The translations under genes were made by a program, and so were the position numbers. 64,000 nucleotides of DNA from Phallusia mammillata (lineage: Eukaryota > Chordata > Ascidiacea > Phlebobranchia > Ascidiidae). Numbering within the stretch: position 1 is the stretch's first letter; each line of letters opens with the position of its first letter. The notes under the pieces were generated by a model. It was given only the letters and a program-made list of their open reading frames with translations. It was not told the DNA's origin and made no database searches. Location of the stretch: the NCBI GenBank assembly GCA_003260075.1, contig QLIY01000475.1, forward strand, positions 6,296 through 70,295, in the 5' to 3' direction. This document shows positions 22,669-35,694 of this stretch, in pieces.

Positions 22669-25600
22669 ATGGAATCTTTAGAAGGAAGGTTTTCATCATT
22701 TGGAGCCTCCGTTGAATGTAAGTGCTGTATTTTTATTGATTTGTTCATAATATTTTTTACTGTTTTATGTTTTTTAAGAGTAAAATGGCCAAGCATGAAA
22801 GTAGAGACCTAAGTTTGCATTCTTGAGAAATAATCTGTCAAATAAAATAAGACTACTGTTATAGTTTTAAACTATTTTTTCTGATAATTTTGGACATTAT
22901 GTTTATTTCTGTCTTTAGCAATAACAAAGTCACTGGAAGAAAAAGAGGTAAACCATGAAGTTGTCATGAAGAAAATTTCATCTGTGTCTGAGGTCCTTAA
23001 CTCTCATTGGATGAAACAATTCGAAGGATATTCCATAAAACAACCACACGAAAACTTCAGGATTAGAATGTTTTCAAAACAGGTTCAACGTTTTGCAAAT
23101 TAAATGTTTTAACCCATTTCATCTTGTGTTAGCCTCACATTTAGACTTACTGGCTCTGACTCATACAGTGTAGAACACCAAACAAAGTTGCTGATTATGC
23201 ACAGTTGATCATTCTAAGTGTAATTAGGCTTTAAATTTAAATTATCTGTTTTGAAATGAGCAAGGTGAACATTGTGACAACAACCTATCTGTTTAGTTGG
23301 AAGAAGTTTGCATTGGTTTGTGGAACACAACAGTCGCCAAGTACACTGCGAATAAGCTACAGGGAAATTCAGATGCATTGCTGCGACAACTGTGTTGTGA
23401 CATCATTCAATGTCCATTGTGCAAGCCTTGTGATGTCACAAATAGGGAAGCAAGGAATGCAGTTTACATGCATCGCAAAATTATGGTCAGTCTTTATTAC
23501 ATTACTGTGTTGTAAGTTGGAATTGAAACATTAGGTTTTAGACATGATTATAGCCTTTAGTTGACAGCTCCTAAATATGTTATGCAGTACAGACTTTCTA
23601 CTTTCGGGGAGAACGGACATTTTGATTTGAAGTCGTTAGCCTATTAAGTATTTAATGATTTGGTGTTTAGATGCAGACAAAGACAGGCAAGAGTTGGATG
23701 AATCAGTGTGAATATGACAAAGCAGTTGTGGTTTTGAAAAAAGGATTAGAAGATGTAAAGTGTTTGCATGAAATTGTCAGAAGAGAAGTTAACCAAAAAG
23801 GTTAAATGGTCAAGAACAATCCAAATATACTTTCTGTAAAAGCAAGGATTGATTTATTAATTACCAATTTAACAGAAAAAGGACTTGGAAACATTTGGCT
23901 GTGCCATTTTGGGAATAAAATCTTGCCTGTTCATCATTGATAATTTCTTCAAAAACAATGGACAGTCCATAAAACAATGCAAAAAACAAACAAATTATGA
24001 TTGAATTTTGATGTTTAGTTTGTACACCTAATTTTATTGCAGATGATGATAGAAATGATGCTGATACTGAAGATTTTCTGCAAGTAAACAGATACAAGAT
24101 CAAACTTTTTACCCTTCTTGCTGAGACTGTGAGTTTCTTTAAATAAGCTGTTGCTGCCAGGCGTAATGTATAAATGAATATTGCTCTTCCAACAGTTATA
24201 TAATAAATAAATAATCAACGTTTCAACTAGTGCTTTTGTTTGTTTAGAATGTGCAATGTGTATGACAACAGTTTTGTTTAAAAATGATTAAACAATCTTT
24301 TATCATTCCTTCATGTGACTCAAGGGTATAATAAACGGGTGTAACTGATGTGGCCTCATATATCACTGATGACGGCATGAGCATTTGCCGAAACATTTCA
24401 ACAATAAAACATGTTGCTTTTAACAATCCTTTTTAGTCAATGGGTCAAGGAGCATTTGACGAGGCATTGCTCTACTGCTCTGAAGCCTCAACATCTCCGT
24501 ATTTATTCAAGGAACAGTTTTCTGTAGAGCTCACCCAACTTTCTGTGCTGACCTACAATTTTGGTCTGAAATGTTTTCGCGGCAGTTTGTTGGACAGCGC
24601 CATCAAGTGGCTACAATTTAACTTGCAATTGTGGCGAAAACATCCTAAGAATAACAAGATGCAAATGGTACGACACATGATTACTTTGTTACATGATTCA
24701 ATTATGCAAAAAATCTTGCAAATCACCATTGTGTTTGGAAATCAAAATTAATCAATACTACCTTGTAACTGCACTCAGTAAAAAGGAAAGTTTACTTAAA
24801 TATCGTATTGTTACCAGGCATATTTCATAAACTTATCTTTGTTTATCTGGCAAATGTAAATACAAGTGTAACGAATTTAACAAAACTTGTTTAAATTTGC
24901 CGAATGAACAAAGAAAAGTCTGCAAAGTTTACTTGTTTATTTACCCTGAAGTATTTATCTAAATAGTAGTATTTATCCTTCCCTGAAATCAACACATGTT
25001 GATTTTACTCGATTTGTTTGTTTGTTTTTCTTGTTTTTTTTTTCTTCCCTGAAGTTTGTCCACCCCACTTTGCCATGAAATGTTTGATGGATTTGGATGA
25101 AACTTTCAGAGATGGTAGATATGGTTATCCAGATGTGCCATCTACTTCGTTTGACTTGATAACCCCAGTATTTACCCCGCTAGACCCCGAAATGTAAAAC
25201 GTTTTTGTAGGTTGCTGCGCACCACAAACAGAAAATTTCTTTGGTGTAATAGTATAATATAGGCAACAGAACATATGGTACTTGTGTTTGTGCAATACTT
25301 GGTGGACGGTTTTGCACATGTCAGTCAGAGGGGGTGTTAACAGCCTTATGACGTCAGATGTGTTAACGAATGTTGATAATGACACCTCTAGTGGTCAAAA
25401 TTTTAAACATTGACCGATTTGGATAAAATTTTACAGGACTGTTGCTTGGGTCATTGTGGTTTCATATTTTATACTTTTGGGTGTAAAACCCCATCAGTTA
25501 CCCCACTAACCCCCTAAAAAGGGTGAAATTTTTAAACAGTGTTGGAATTAAATGAAATTTGGACAGTTTGCAGAGTTTGTCATTTATAGGTGTCGATTGT

Positions 25601-27981
25601 TGTGTTTAACCCTGAAGTCCCAATATTTACCCCTCTTGCCCCCTAAAATGGGTGAATTTTTTAAACATTGTCTGAATTGGATGAAATTTGGACAGCTTAT
25701 AGAGTGTGCTATTTATAATTGTTGATTGTTGTGTTCAACCCTGTCTTCCCAACATTTACCCCACTAGCCCCCCAAAATGGGTCCATGTTTTTAACAATGT
25801 CTGAATTGAATGACATTGGGATGGTTAGTAGATTATGTCATTTTTAGGTGTCGATTGTTATGTTTCACCCTATAACTTTAACATCTACCTAACCAGCCCC
25901 CTAAAATGGGCGATTTTTTAAAACTGTGTCGGAATTGAATGAAATTTGGACAGCTTGTAGAATTTGTTATTTATAGGTGTCGATTTTTGTGTTTCACTTT
26001 ATTTTGCCACTATTTATCCCTTCTTTTCTATAAATAGAGCACTAAATAGGACAAACTTCAAACAATGTGTGAATTGAATCAGATTTTCATTGTTAGTACT
26101 TTTAATAGCATGATTATTTAAGCGAAGATCTGACCACAGTTTTTCTTAAAACACCAAACTTACTGATGGTTGTCTTTTGAAATGCATAGTTTTTAACTTT
26201 GCATGTGTGGGGGACCCATGAGTTTCTGCCTGCAGAAACAACTAAGGTTATAAAAGACAGTGGGTGGCATGGGACCCAATATAAAAAAGTGTAGGAAATA
26301 TATTAACGTTTCAAAATAGGTTATAGTGTATGTGCAATTGAAATATGTGCTGAGCCACCCTTCTAGTTTACTCTGTGTGTTTATTATGTACATTGCAAAA
26401 CATAATAATCATGCAGTTATTGTTGTTTTAGTCACAAACACTTCGCTTGCTCGCTCATGCATATCATGACACAAACTTGGATGAAAACCAATCAAAAGCT
26501 CTCGAAGCGATTGAAGAAGCAAACCAACTTCACTCGCATCCAGGAGCAATTCTGTTAAAGTAAGGTTTTGTGTTGAACAAATTGTTGCATACATTTAAGA
26601 TTAAAAGCTATGGGTTAAAGCTGTAACAATTACTGCCTGTTAATGAGTTTAAGTAACTTCTGACAAAAGCCTAAACTTTGTCAGACGAAAACTCACTATT
26701 TGTCCCTATAAAAAAATAACACATACAAGCTGTTGCATGCATTTGAGATTAAAAAATATTTCCATTGCATGACAATCACTGCCCGCCAATGGATTTGGTT
26801 TGGATAAATTTTGAAAAATAACAACGTAGAGACTGCTCATCAAAACCATAAATCACAAATATATGGACAAGAACACACAATTTCTCCCCATGAAAAATAA
26901 CACATACAAACTGTTTTGTGTACTAAAAGTGGCGATGACTGATTTTTAAACCAAAAATAATGTTCCATCTTTCAACACCAATCTCTTCATAGGGTTTGTA
27001 AAAACCCACACTTTCTATTATGACGATAACAATGGTATTGATGACGATTGTTTTTACATTCCATTGTGAAATAGACATTGTCTCGCCACAATCAATCTCT
27101 TTTTTGACGTCATATTAACGTCAGGGTCGTATTGTTATCGAACAGATGACGCTGGTTCAAACATTTGTGCGTCTGCGACATAATTTGAGCAAGGTTGCAA
27201 GTTTTTTGTTGCGGTGTCTTCAATAATTCGGTTGGCGTTGCATACTATTAATTTTATTTGCTGCAAACCATCTCATGTTAAACACCACAACCACCTTCGT
27301 AAGCAAGGTTCCACCCACAGGCAGAAACAAACGCACAAACCCCGCAAAAAACGCAGTCAAATGTCAGTAAATGTGCATTTCGATACTGGATAGGGTGTAT
27401 ATAGGATGTATAGGATGTAAGAGATTTGGTAGTAGAGATAATCTAACACAGAGAGCCAAATAATTCGCTCTCTCCTCAACCAATCGACTTCCAAAGAAAA
27501 CTCACGACCAAATAAATGGCCAGGACGGTTAAATTTCGGTTATGCCAACAGCTAATTATAAGATATTTGTCTGGTGATTCTGGATAAAATCTTAAACATC
27601 AACAAGTTTAAGCAGGTTTTAATCCCAAGCCTTTAAACCCGAAAACATCGGAGCTTGACGCAGATCAGTTTGTGTCATCAAAAGACAAAAGTAATTCCAA
27701 AGTTTTTACGAAACAAAAACCACACGCCCCTTCGAGTTCCTGTGACGCACAAACCCCTTTGTTTCATCACAGAAGCAAGCGACTCTTACGTCAACAATCG
27801 AAATTCGAACTCGCGACCTACGCTCGTTTCGCTCAGTCAAAACAATGTGTCACGTGACACAAAGACGAGAGCTGATTGGCTGCAGATGTTGCCAAACAAC
27901 CGCACGTGTGTCACGTGGTACAAAGGTATATTAGGTGGCGATCCGCGCGCACAGATCATACCACGAAAACTTACGACGCTC

Positions 27982-28015
<34 letters not shown>

Positions 28016-31000
28016 GTGACGTCACAATTGAAACGCATACAAATGGTGCAATCAAGAGAGATGGATGAAAACGTCAACTTAGAAAGTCAACCGATCAATG
28101 TGCCCGATTCTACAAAGGTAATTCGGTTTCGTAATTCTTTAAATTACTGTTTATTCGCTGATTGGTTTCAACTTTCGCTTTTTTTCAGCAAACGGCGGCA
28201 GTTCCCATAATTGGGACTTCCCCCTCAACTAACAGCGTCACCGACGAGAAGGGGAACCCCCAGAATGTTGACAGCGAAGATGATTTTTCGATTCCCGAAG
28301 GTTCTCCGTCGTTTATTGCGGTGATGAACGACTTACATGTGTCAGATTCGAGCGATTCAGACGACCGCGTCTCACAGCGTATTCCACTTTCTCCTCTTGT
28401 ACTCGCCGATCTCCAGGCGGAACCATTCGATTTCGGCAACGAGGAAAATTTAGATCTGAAATCGTCGCCGCCGAAACAATCGCCTGACCCGCGACGCAAA
28501 CGAATCAGTAGCGCCTCCGCAGCGTCGTCTAGCGGAAATCGCACGAGGTCTTACTCGTGGAATTATCGCCACAAGATGGCTATGGAGAGACGCAATGCAG
28601 CCAAACTCCCGTTACCAGGTCACCACAGCGGACCGAACAGTACTAACTCAAGTCCCATGATATTAAGGTGGCTTTTAATAAACGTTTGTTTTCAGACAAG
28701 AAAATTTTGTTTTTCTTTCTCTAGTTTTCTTTGTGGTCAACAGTGCATATTTTTTATAAGGGTGGTATTTAATAAACTTTTACTAATCAGTGAAACTTTG
28801 TTTTATAATGACTAATTAAATTCAACAACTTTTAATTTTGTTTGCTTATTTATTGTATGTTTTTATTTAGGAAACCGAGACACGCAAGTCAACCATCGAC
28901 CCCCAAAATAACTCGCCTCATGCCTAAGTACAAGTTCTTGACCGAAACCGTTTCAGTTTCGCACGAAGACATTGTGAAAGAACAAGAACATGAACGTCGA
29001 CTAGCTGAGGGGTTCGAAGATGCAAAGTCAATATTTGCAAACCCCAAATTCAATAGATTTGGTGAAAGTCCTGCATAATGGAAAAAAGTTCATTAAAAAA
29101 ACAATCAAAGAAATTTCGGCCAAGAGGTTCGATGTTGGATAAGCCATGACAAAGGGGGTTGGCTGGACCATGACAAATATTTATTAATATCTTAAACATT
29201 GTTTCATTTATGTTTTTGTATGTACTGTTTTTCTTTCTTTTCCAATAAAATCTGGTAAAAAATAAATACCATAACTATAAAATTTTTATTTCTTTTTTTG
29301 TTTCATTAAGGTGTTATTTTTTTTATCTATCTTGTCTTTATTTTTTATATTTCTGTTCATATTTTTTTGAGGTGTGGAAAATGTACGAATTGAATGTGCT
29401 GTTGCAAGTTGTCGCAAAAATAATAAATTTATTTTGTTTATTTGCTTGTTGACAAAGTACTTGTTCTTTGACAGTTGTCATGTTTATAGTCAGCTTTTAT
29501 GCAGTTTGCAATTAGTACACATATATTATTTTATTTAAAAAAACTTTAATTTGAGTAGGAAAATTGCTTTTAGATTAAAAATCTTGACAAAAACTGCAAC
29601 CTGTGATGTCATAAAAGAATTGCTGTGTGAATTATTACATCACACAGAATTACAAGTTGACCTGGGGTTAGATGCTTGTGCTTTTCTCAATACAAATGGC
29701 AGGTGAGACAAGAAAATTTTTAAAAACCATAATGTAGGTGGCATAAAACAATAACACAACAGTTAATGATCTAAATTTGATGTTGAATTTATTGCAAAAG
29801 GTCATTCAGTAAAGTTTTATTGGGAGTAAATTTCGCATTTTATTTTTTAGTTTGGTTGTATCAATTAAGGTTTATAATTTTACGAACCACTCGATGATTA
29901 TTGAATTTTTGAACAATTTACTTTATAGATTTGATATCTGTGAGTTTGGTTTAAATGAGCTGTTGTCGCGCTTCACTGGTTCTCAACATGTTGGTCGTGT
30001 CCATGCACAGCGCCTCCAAGCAGCCATCGATAGACTCCCATCGAACGACGCAGTTGATTATGTTGAGAAGTTTCTTGAAGGTCATTTTTACATGCATTCA
30101 TGCTACATTTTCTTATTTCAGTTTAAAATTTAATATTTAAATCTTTTTAATTCAATGTTAATCCTCAAGTCTATTATTAATTCTGATGTTTGTTCAAATT
30201 AATTGTTGGTTTTGATACTTTAAATTTGTTAATAATTTTCACAACAAAATTTTTCCTCAGATGAAGAACTTGTACAAACATTGGATGAAACCTCGCATAA
30301 GTTGGTACAATTGTTGCTATGGGAACAAGCAGCCAAAAAACATGATGCAGGTAATAAATTTAAAAACTTTAAATTTTTTGTCAGTCGGTTCTATCGCAAA
30401 AGTCATATTTTTCAGCCGGTTCTGTTACAAAAAGTCCATTGGCAGTCACCGGTAATGCTAACCGGTTCGCTGATGTCATAAAACTTCGTGAGACGGTTCT
30501 ATAGAACCGGTGCGAACCGGCTGAATCCCACCGCTGCTAATAAACCACTACTTGCACAAACATAGGACAAATCTTTTAGATTTGAATCTTTTGCAATCTG
30601 GGATTATGTTTCAAACTGTTGTAAATGTTTAAAAAATGATGTTTATTGGTAAAGTGTGATTAATTAGAACAACAAGATGACAATATGTGGCAAGTGACAG
30701 TACATGTAACTTTTTAATTAATTTTTTAATGCAGGCGATATGCAAATGTGCTTAAGTTGGTACACAATCTCTCAACAACTATTCAACATCTGCAAGACTG
30801 GAAATGAAAAAGAAAGAAACGAAAATATCTCAAAGTTGTTTCGAAACAAAGCTTCTTGTCTCATCCAACTAAATAAACTGGATGAGGTGAAGGTTTCAGT
30901 GTTAAAATTATGTCATTTAAATTTGTTTTATTCTTAGTTAAGAACGTTTAGTTAAGAATTCGTTTTGTGTTTTAATACAACTTTGGTTCAAATCATGAAA

Positions 31001-34000
31001 AGTCATTCATCCTTAAGGTATTACGACAAATATATATTGGTTTTACGGCAAAATTGGTATCTTATTCAAATAAATGTTCTTGCTGTATTTTATTTGAAAA
31101 TATGATGAATATCGTTTAAACTACAACATCAAACTTATTTTGATCCACAGGCAGAGACTTGTGCTAACGAAGCGCTCAAACTTGACAATGGCTCAATTTT
31201 CTCACTTTACACTGCTTTCAAAGTGTTTGTGATGCAACAAAGGACTGATAAAGGTAAAAGAAAGCATTATTGTGTTGTAATAAGTTACATACAGTAAAGT
31301 AGTTCTTACAGTTGTTTAACTTTTTCCAGCCATAGAAACAATCAACAAGATTTCAACCTCTGCAGTGACATCCAGTGGTGATTTGCACACCATAACTTGC
31401 CTCGCTGCACAACTTGCATTTGAGAAGAATCAGAGAGATGTCGCCATGGCAACGCTGAGTCATCTTGTTGCAACCGGAAAGGATGACTCGGCAAAACTGA
31501 CTGCACTTCGGTTGGATTTTTTTATTTAAGTTTAAACCTTAACATTCACCAATTTTTACAAACTACTACAGGTGCTTGGTTCGTTTACATCTAACAATGG
31601 CTGAGGATGAACAGAGTAATTGTGATATCATAATGCAGCAAGAAGCAGAAGAATCTGTTAGCGTAGATTCAACTGAACAAAACTCCCGAACTTCTGACGA
31701 GAAAATGGAAATTGACGCAACCAATCACATCGCGAAAGCTGCTTCATATGTTGAAGATGCTTACAAGGTAAACAGACCTTTTCCCAAAGGAATTCAAACA
31801 GTATTAATAGCATTATTTTTCTTCAAAAGCTGAAGTTTATTTTTTTATGTTGATATAGCACAAGTCGTCTAAATCGAAAGTAGATACTCAGCAAAAAATT
31901 GAAAAATTAAATTTAATCTCATGATTTTGTGTTGTGTTGAATTGCCAAGCCCTATCCATATTCATAGATTATGGAACAACTTAAAGCAAATGACCTTCAC
32001 CCAAAACTAACGGCTAATGATATGATCGAATTGCCTAGCAACAGTGGCCACATGATGAACACCGAAGAATTTAACAAGGAGGTTACTTGGTTTATGAAAA
32101 TTGGTAAGATTCATTTGTACTGGTTGCGACGGGATTAGAACTAACAACCATCGACTTTCCAGCTTGGAATCTTGCTTTGAGAGATAAAAAATACCCAGAG
32201 AAGATGAGAGATATGTTTATCAGTTGCAACGATGTAAGTGGATGATTGCAGTGCGAAAGTAGAAAAAATAATTACATGAGTGAATTCTGTTCGCAGTTGC
32301 TGTCACTCCTGCCACATGATAGGAGTGTTTTAGTTCGTCGTCAAACTTGTCTGCTCATGAGCGCTGCTAGTGGCCTGGAATGTGTGAGAAGCGGAGTCGC
32401 CAAACATGTTGTAAGTTTGCTGATAATAACTTGTCTAACAAACCAATTGATGGTAATTGTGGATTACCATGTTTTGTGTTTAGGCCTATAAAGTTGGGAA
32501 ACTAGTAGTCCTGGGGGGGGGGACAAAACATGTCGTAAGTTTGCTGATAATAAACTGTGAAACTAGTAGATAGTAATTGTAGACTACCATGTTTTGTGTT
32601 TAGGCCTATAAAGTTGGGAAACTAGTAGTCCTGAAATGTTGAGCATAATAACCTGTATAAGTGGATGGTAATTGTTGATTTTCTTGTGCTGTGTTTGAAC
32701 CTATAGCACTTGAAGTTCAGCTGACCTGCAAATAATAGTGAAATCCAAATGTTGACAGGTTTTCAGATGATTAGCCATTTTGCAAATTTTTTTTCCATTT
32801 TTATTTTGCACATTAACACTTTATAATACAGTGTAGCTGCAGCGTGGTTAGCCATGATCCACCAATTGTGTCCTCCATAGTGTTGCAACGTTGTGCAGCT
32901 ATTACCAACATAGTGACTATTTAATTCCATTGTGTCATTCTTGCACAAAGTGAAATAAAGTCAGCACAATAAGCTAGTTGCTCTGAAATATGTTTTTAAA
33001 TATTTGGCTTTAGTTAAGCTGCTCCAAACCGCATAAAATCTGCATGACATTTTGTCTTTTGATTTATTTTTCCAGAACAACGAACTACAGAATGTTGTAC
33101 AACATCTTGATGAATGTCAAACAATCTGCAACGATCTGGAAAAACTTGGGGTCGCTTCTGCAGCGAGCGACAGAACTTTGATATTGATGTCACTGTATCG
33201 ATTTGAGGCTCTTTGCAAGCTGCACCCACCTAGTGGTCATGTTATACCGACTTCTCTCAAATCTCTATTGGAAGAAATTGCCGACATGAATGGGACAGAT
33301 GCGACAACTTTTGAAAGTCTTGCAGGTGTGATTTCACTTCCATATAAAGGTTTCGGAATTTTATGTCAGAGTTAATTTGTTAAACAAGTCAGTTTGTTGG
33401 GGCAAACTTTAATTTGGCGGAAGATAGAATGACCCATTGAACTAGTATCTGTATCTAAGCAGACTTAGTCATGTTCATTCAAGCTCACCAATTGTGTGAA
33501 CATAATGTTCTTAACTTGTTGTTTATGTTTATAACAGGGGGGGGGGAGAAGATAGAATGGCCCATTGAAGTAGTATCTGTATCTAAGCAAACGCAACCAT
33601 GTTCATTCAAGCTCATCAATTGTGTGAACATAATGTTCTTAACTTGTTGTTTATGTTTATAACAGGAGGCTTGTTGCATTTTTTTACCTTTTTATGATAT
33701 ACCTTGTGCAAAACTATTTCTGCAAAATCCTTCTAGGACTTTTAAATAAAAGTTTTAACATTCTCTTTGTATTATTTGTAGCTTTGTCAGTTGAAGCTCC
33801 TGCCCGACATCTAGGTTTGTACAAGTTATCGTTGAAGCATGCTATCACTAAGGTCAACCACCAGATGGAGTTAGCGAGCAAGGATAACATTGAAGCATTG
33901 ATCAACAAACGCAGGTGATTAAAGCTTGGCCTCCATGCATGGTATCTACTGATATTTCATTGGGTTTGGCTTTTTAATAAAGTTTGGTCTTCATGCATGG

Positions 34001-35694
34001 TAACTATTGGTACTTTAACGGTTTCAAACCAGTGTAAATGTTTAAAAAAATCAAACAATCCTCTTTGTAGTAGCTTTAATAAAAACAAATTGCCAGCGAT
34101 GTAGAATAAAACATGTTCATTTTATGAAATATACGTTTCATCAAAAACAATTGTCATCATCAGTGAAAATATAATGTACAAGCGGAAACAAGCAGTTTAA
34201 TAAAATAAATATGTTTTATTCAACTTCACTGGCAATTTGGTTTTTATTAAAGTTATTATTTAAGTCTGTGTCTTGTGTACTCTAGATTTTTTTTGAGTGT
34301 ATGTTCAAGTTTTAGAGATTTAATTTTCCAGATGACTTGAAGTTTAGGTTGTTTGTCATTAACTAGATTTTATGCCATTGTCAAAATTGGCAGGTTAGTT
34401 AATGAAATAACGTTTTTATTAATTTCAGCGTTTTGTATCGGACATTAGCTGAAAAGTTGCTGACTGATGGCGGTGTTGGTGAAAAAGAACAAAGTTGGAA
34501 TTTGTTTTGTGAAATTTACAACGCTCAGCAAGGCAATAAATTTCAGGTAAAATGAAAATATTTATTATAGGTTTTTTAAGTTATCAGTCCCAGAAAGACT
34601 CCTGTTACGAGTTTAAATCCCACCACAGGCTAATTTTTGTAGCCTGTGCCTTGCCATGTGGGAAATGCTTGGGAGACCGGTATAACGCCTTCAATGGGCC
34701 TGGTGTACTATGATTTATAAACAAGGACGCCACGATTGCTGGTTTCCAAAGACGTTTCAGGGCTGACCCCAGTATGAATATCTTCAGGGTTGTTTGAAGT
34801 TAGATGTAATTGGACCAATTCTGGAATTATTACTTTATTTTGTCTTACCATTACATATTTCTGGTTGGTTTGGAATTCTAATGGAAAAAACAAGTATTAA
34901 CTTCTCAAAAAAAAAGTCGAAAAAAAGGTTTAATTTTTGTTCCAGCATCCAGATGTTGAACTTTTATGGTTGACTGTGAGATCGTGGAATGTTGGAGCAA
35001 GTGCTTTCACGACGAACCAACTAAGTGAGGCTGAGAAATGGACTTGTCTGTCAATGAAGTTTCTTGCAATGATTCCAAGCTACAAGGAAGCCTACGAACC
35101 CCATGTGAGTGATAACTGATTGATAATTCACTAAACATAAAATAGCAAGAACAATAATAAATGATATGTGTCTTTTTTAAACCGGGACCCTGAACTCAAA
35201 ATTTCAGGAATTAACTTCTCATTAAAGGTTTCTAATAATTATTAGGATATAAATCGAAAATTATGCTTCATTAAACTTTAATAAATTATGTATGTCCAGT
35301 GGTGGAATTCAACTTTTTGTCAGCCGGTTCTGTTACAAAAAGTCCATTCACAGTAACCAGTAATGCTAACCGGTTCGCTGATCTCATAAAATTTGGTGGA
35401 CGGTTCTATAGAACCGGTACGAACCGGCTGAATCCCAACAGTGTTTGTATTTAGTAATTATTATCACAGATGGTGCGAACCTGCTGAATCCCACTACTGT
35501 GTGTGTCTTCTTTAAACTTCTCAAATATTTGGGATTGTCATTGTAAGCTAATAATTATTAGGATTTAAATTGTGAATTAAGTTTCTTTAAACTTTTAATT
35601 GTTTGATTAAAAATGCTTGTTTGATTTTTAGATGAATGTGGTTTATCAGCAAATTCTATCATCGAAACATTGTGCTGGCAATACGCTGCTTTGA
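22669..35694 (+). CDS. TEX11/SPO22/ZIP4-like meiotic crossover protein, 22 exons
   Basis: The product is a TPR-rich protein of the SPO22/ZIP4/TEX11 family, which acts on meiotic chromosomes to promote synapsis and crossovers. I could chain 22 exons: 22669-22717, 22919-23082, 23297-23485, 23671-23800, 24043-24128, 24437-24667, 26432-26559, 29574-29702, 29929-30080, 30261-30350, 30735-30886, 31151-31253, 31330-31510, 31572-31767, 31968-32103, 32163-32233, 32297-32410, 33076-33325, 33782-33914, 34429-34546, 34946-35104 and 35632-35694. The total is 3024 nt, exactly 1008 codons (1007 residues; vertebrate TEX11 is somewhat shorter). The C-terminal part (ELLWLTVRSWNVGASAF, AEKWTCLSMKFLA, YKEAYEPHMNVVYQQIL) and AWNLALRDK align well with TEX11. 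All introns are GT-AG, although the exon 2 donor (CAG|GTTCAA) is weak. AATAAA is at 35811. Intron 7 contains a separate gene. Confidence 0.92.
24325..24432. repeat. Fragment of the palindromic element family
   Basis: Shares ACGGGTGTAACTGATGTGGC and ATGACGGCATGAGCAT with the element at 20128-20326. It ends a few bases before the acceptor of TEX11-like exon 6, so the insertion may contribute to that intron's 3' end. Confidence 0.5.
25050..26060. repeat. Degenerate minisatellite, about 130-bp unit
   Basis: The phrase GAAATTTGGACAG recurs, with variants, near 25554, 25684, 25814 and 25944, giving a period of about 130 bp. Each unit also has TAGGTGTCGATTGTTGTG and CCCCCTAAAATGGG-like blocks. More divergent units extend back to about 25060. 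The array lies in intron 6 of the TEX11-like gene and is not coding. Confidence 0.75.
27984..28014 (+). other. Long G-run (31)
   Basis: Just upstream of the nested gene's start codon; the true 5' region of that gene may be incomplete. Confidence 0.6.
28043..29078 (+). CDS. Uncharacterised three-exon protein nested in the TEX11-like gene
   Basis: Three exons, 28043-28117, 28189-28667 and 28871-29078, join in frame to encode 253 residues. The product is hydrophilic, rich in Ser, Pro, Asp and Glu, with many SP sites, and has a basic central part (RRKR, then RTRSYSWNYRHKMAMERR) and a charged helical C-terminal segment (HEDIVKEQEHERRLAEGF). No signal peptide or membrane segment is evident; it looks like a phosphorylated nuclear or cytosolic regulator. 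The spacing of the basic and HER-containing helical segments faintly recalls the PABIR/FAM122 PP2A regulators, but I would not assign it. A perfect TGACGTCA lies at 28018, just upstream of the ATG, and AATAAA is at 29244, so the gene has its own apparent ends. It lies wholly in intron 7 of the TEX11-like gene on the same strand. Confidence 0.75.
30359..30536. mobile_element. hAT-like MITE in TEX11-like intron 10
   Basis: The right end GAATCCCACCGCTG and the internal ACCGGTTCGCTGATGTCAT block identify the CAGTGGTGGGATTCA family. The left terminus is degraded. GTAATAAA at 30351 and CTAATAAA at 30537 are a probable target duplication (7 of 8). Confidence 0.65.
32513..32522 (+). other. G-run between duplicated flanks
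   Basis: In TEX11-like intron 17; separates copies of about 110 bp, the left one including the end of exon 17. Confidence 0.8.
33537..33546 (+). other. G-run between duplicated flanks
   Basis: In TEX11-like intron 18; copies of about 125 bp (GAAGATAGAATG-CCCATTGAA...) with SNPs. Confidence 0.8.
35297..35442. mobile_element. hAT-like MITE in TEX11-like last intron
   Basis: CAGTGGTGGAATTCAA at the left and GAATCCCAACAGTG at the right, with the family's internal GCTAACCGGTTCGCTGATCT block. No coding capacity. Confidence 0.75.

Noticed and set aside
28043-29078. Assigning the nested gene to PABIR/FAM122
   Set aside because: The likeness is limited to spacing of a basic segment and a HER-containing helix; not enough for a family call without a profile search.
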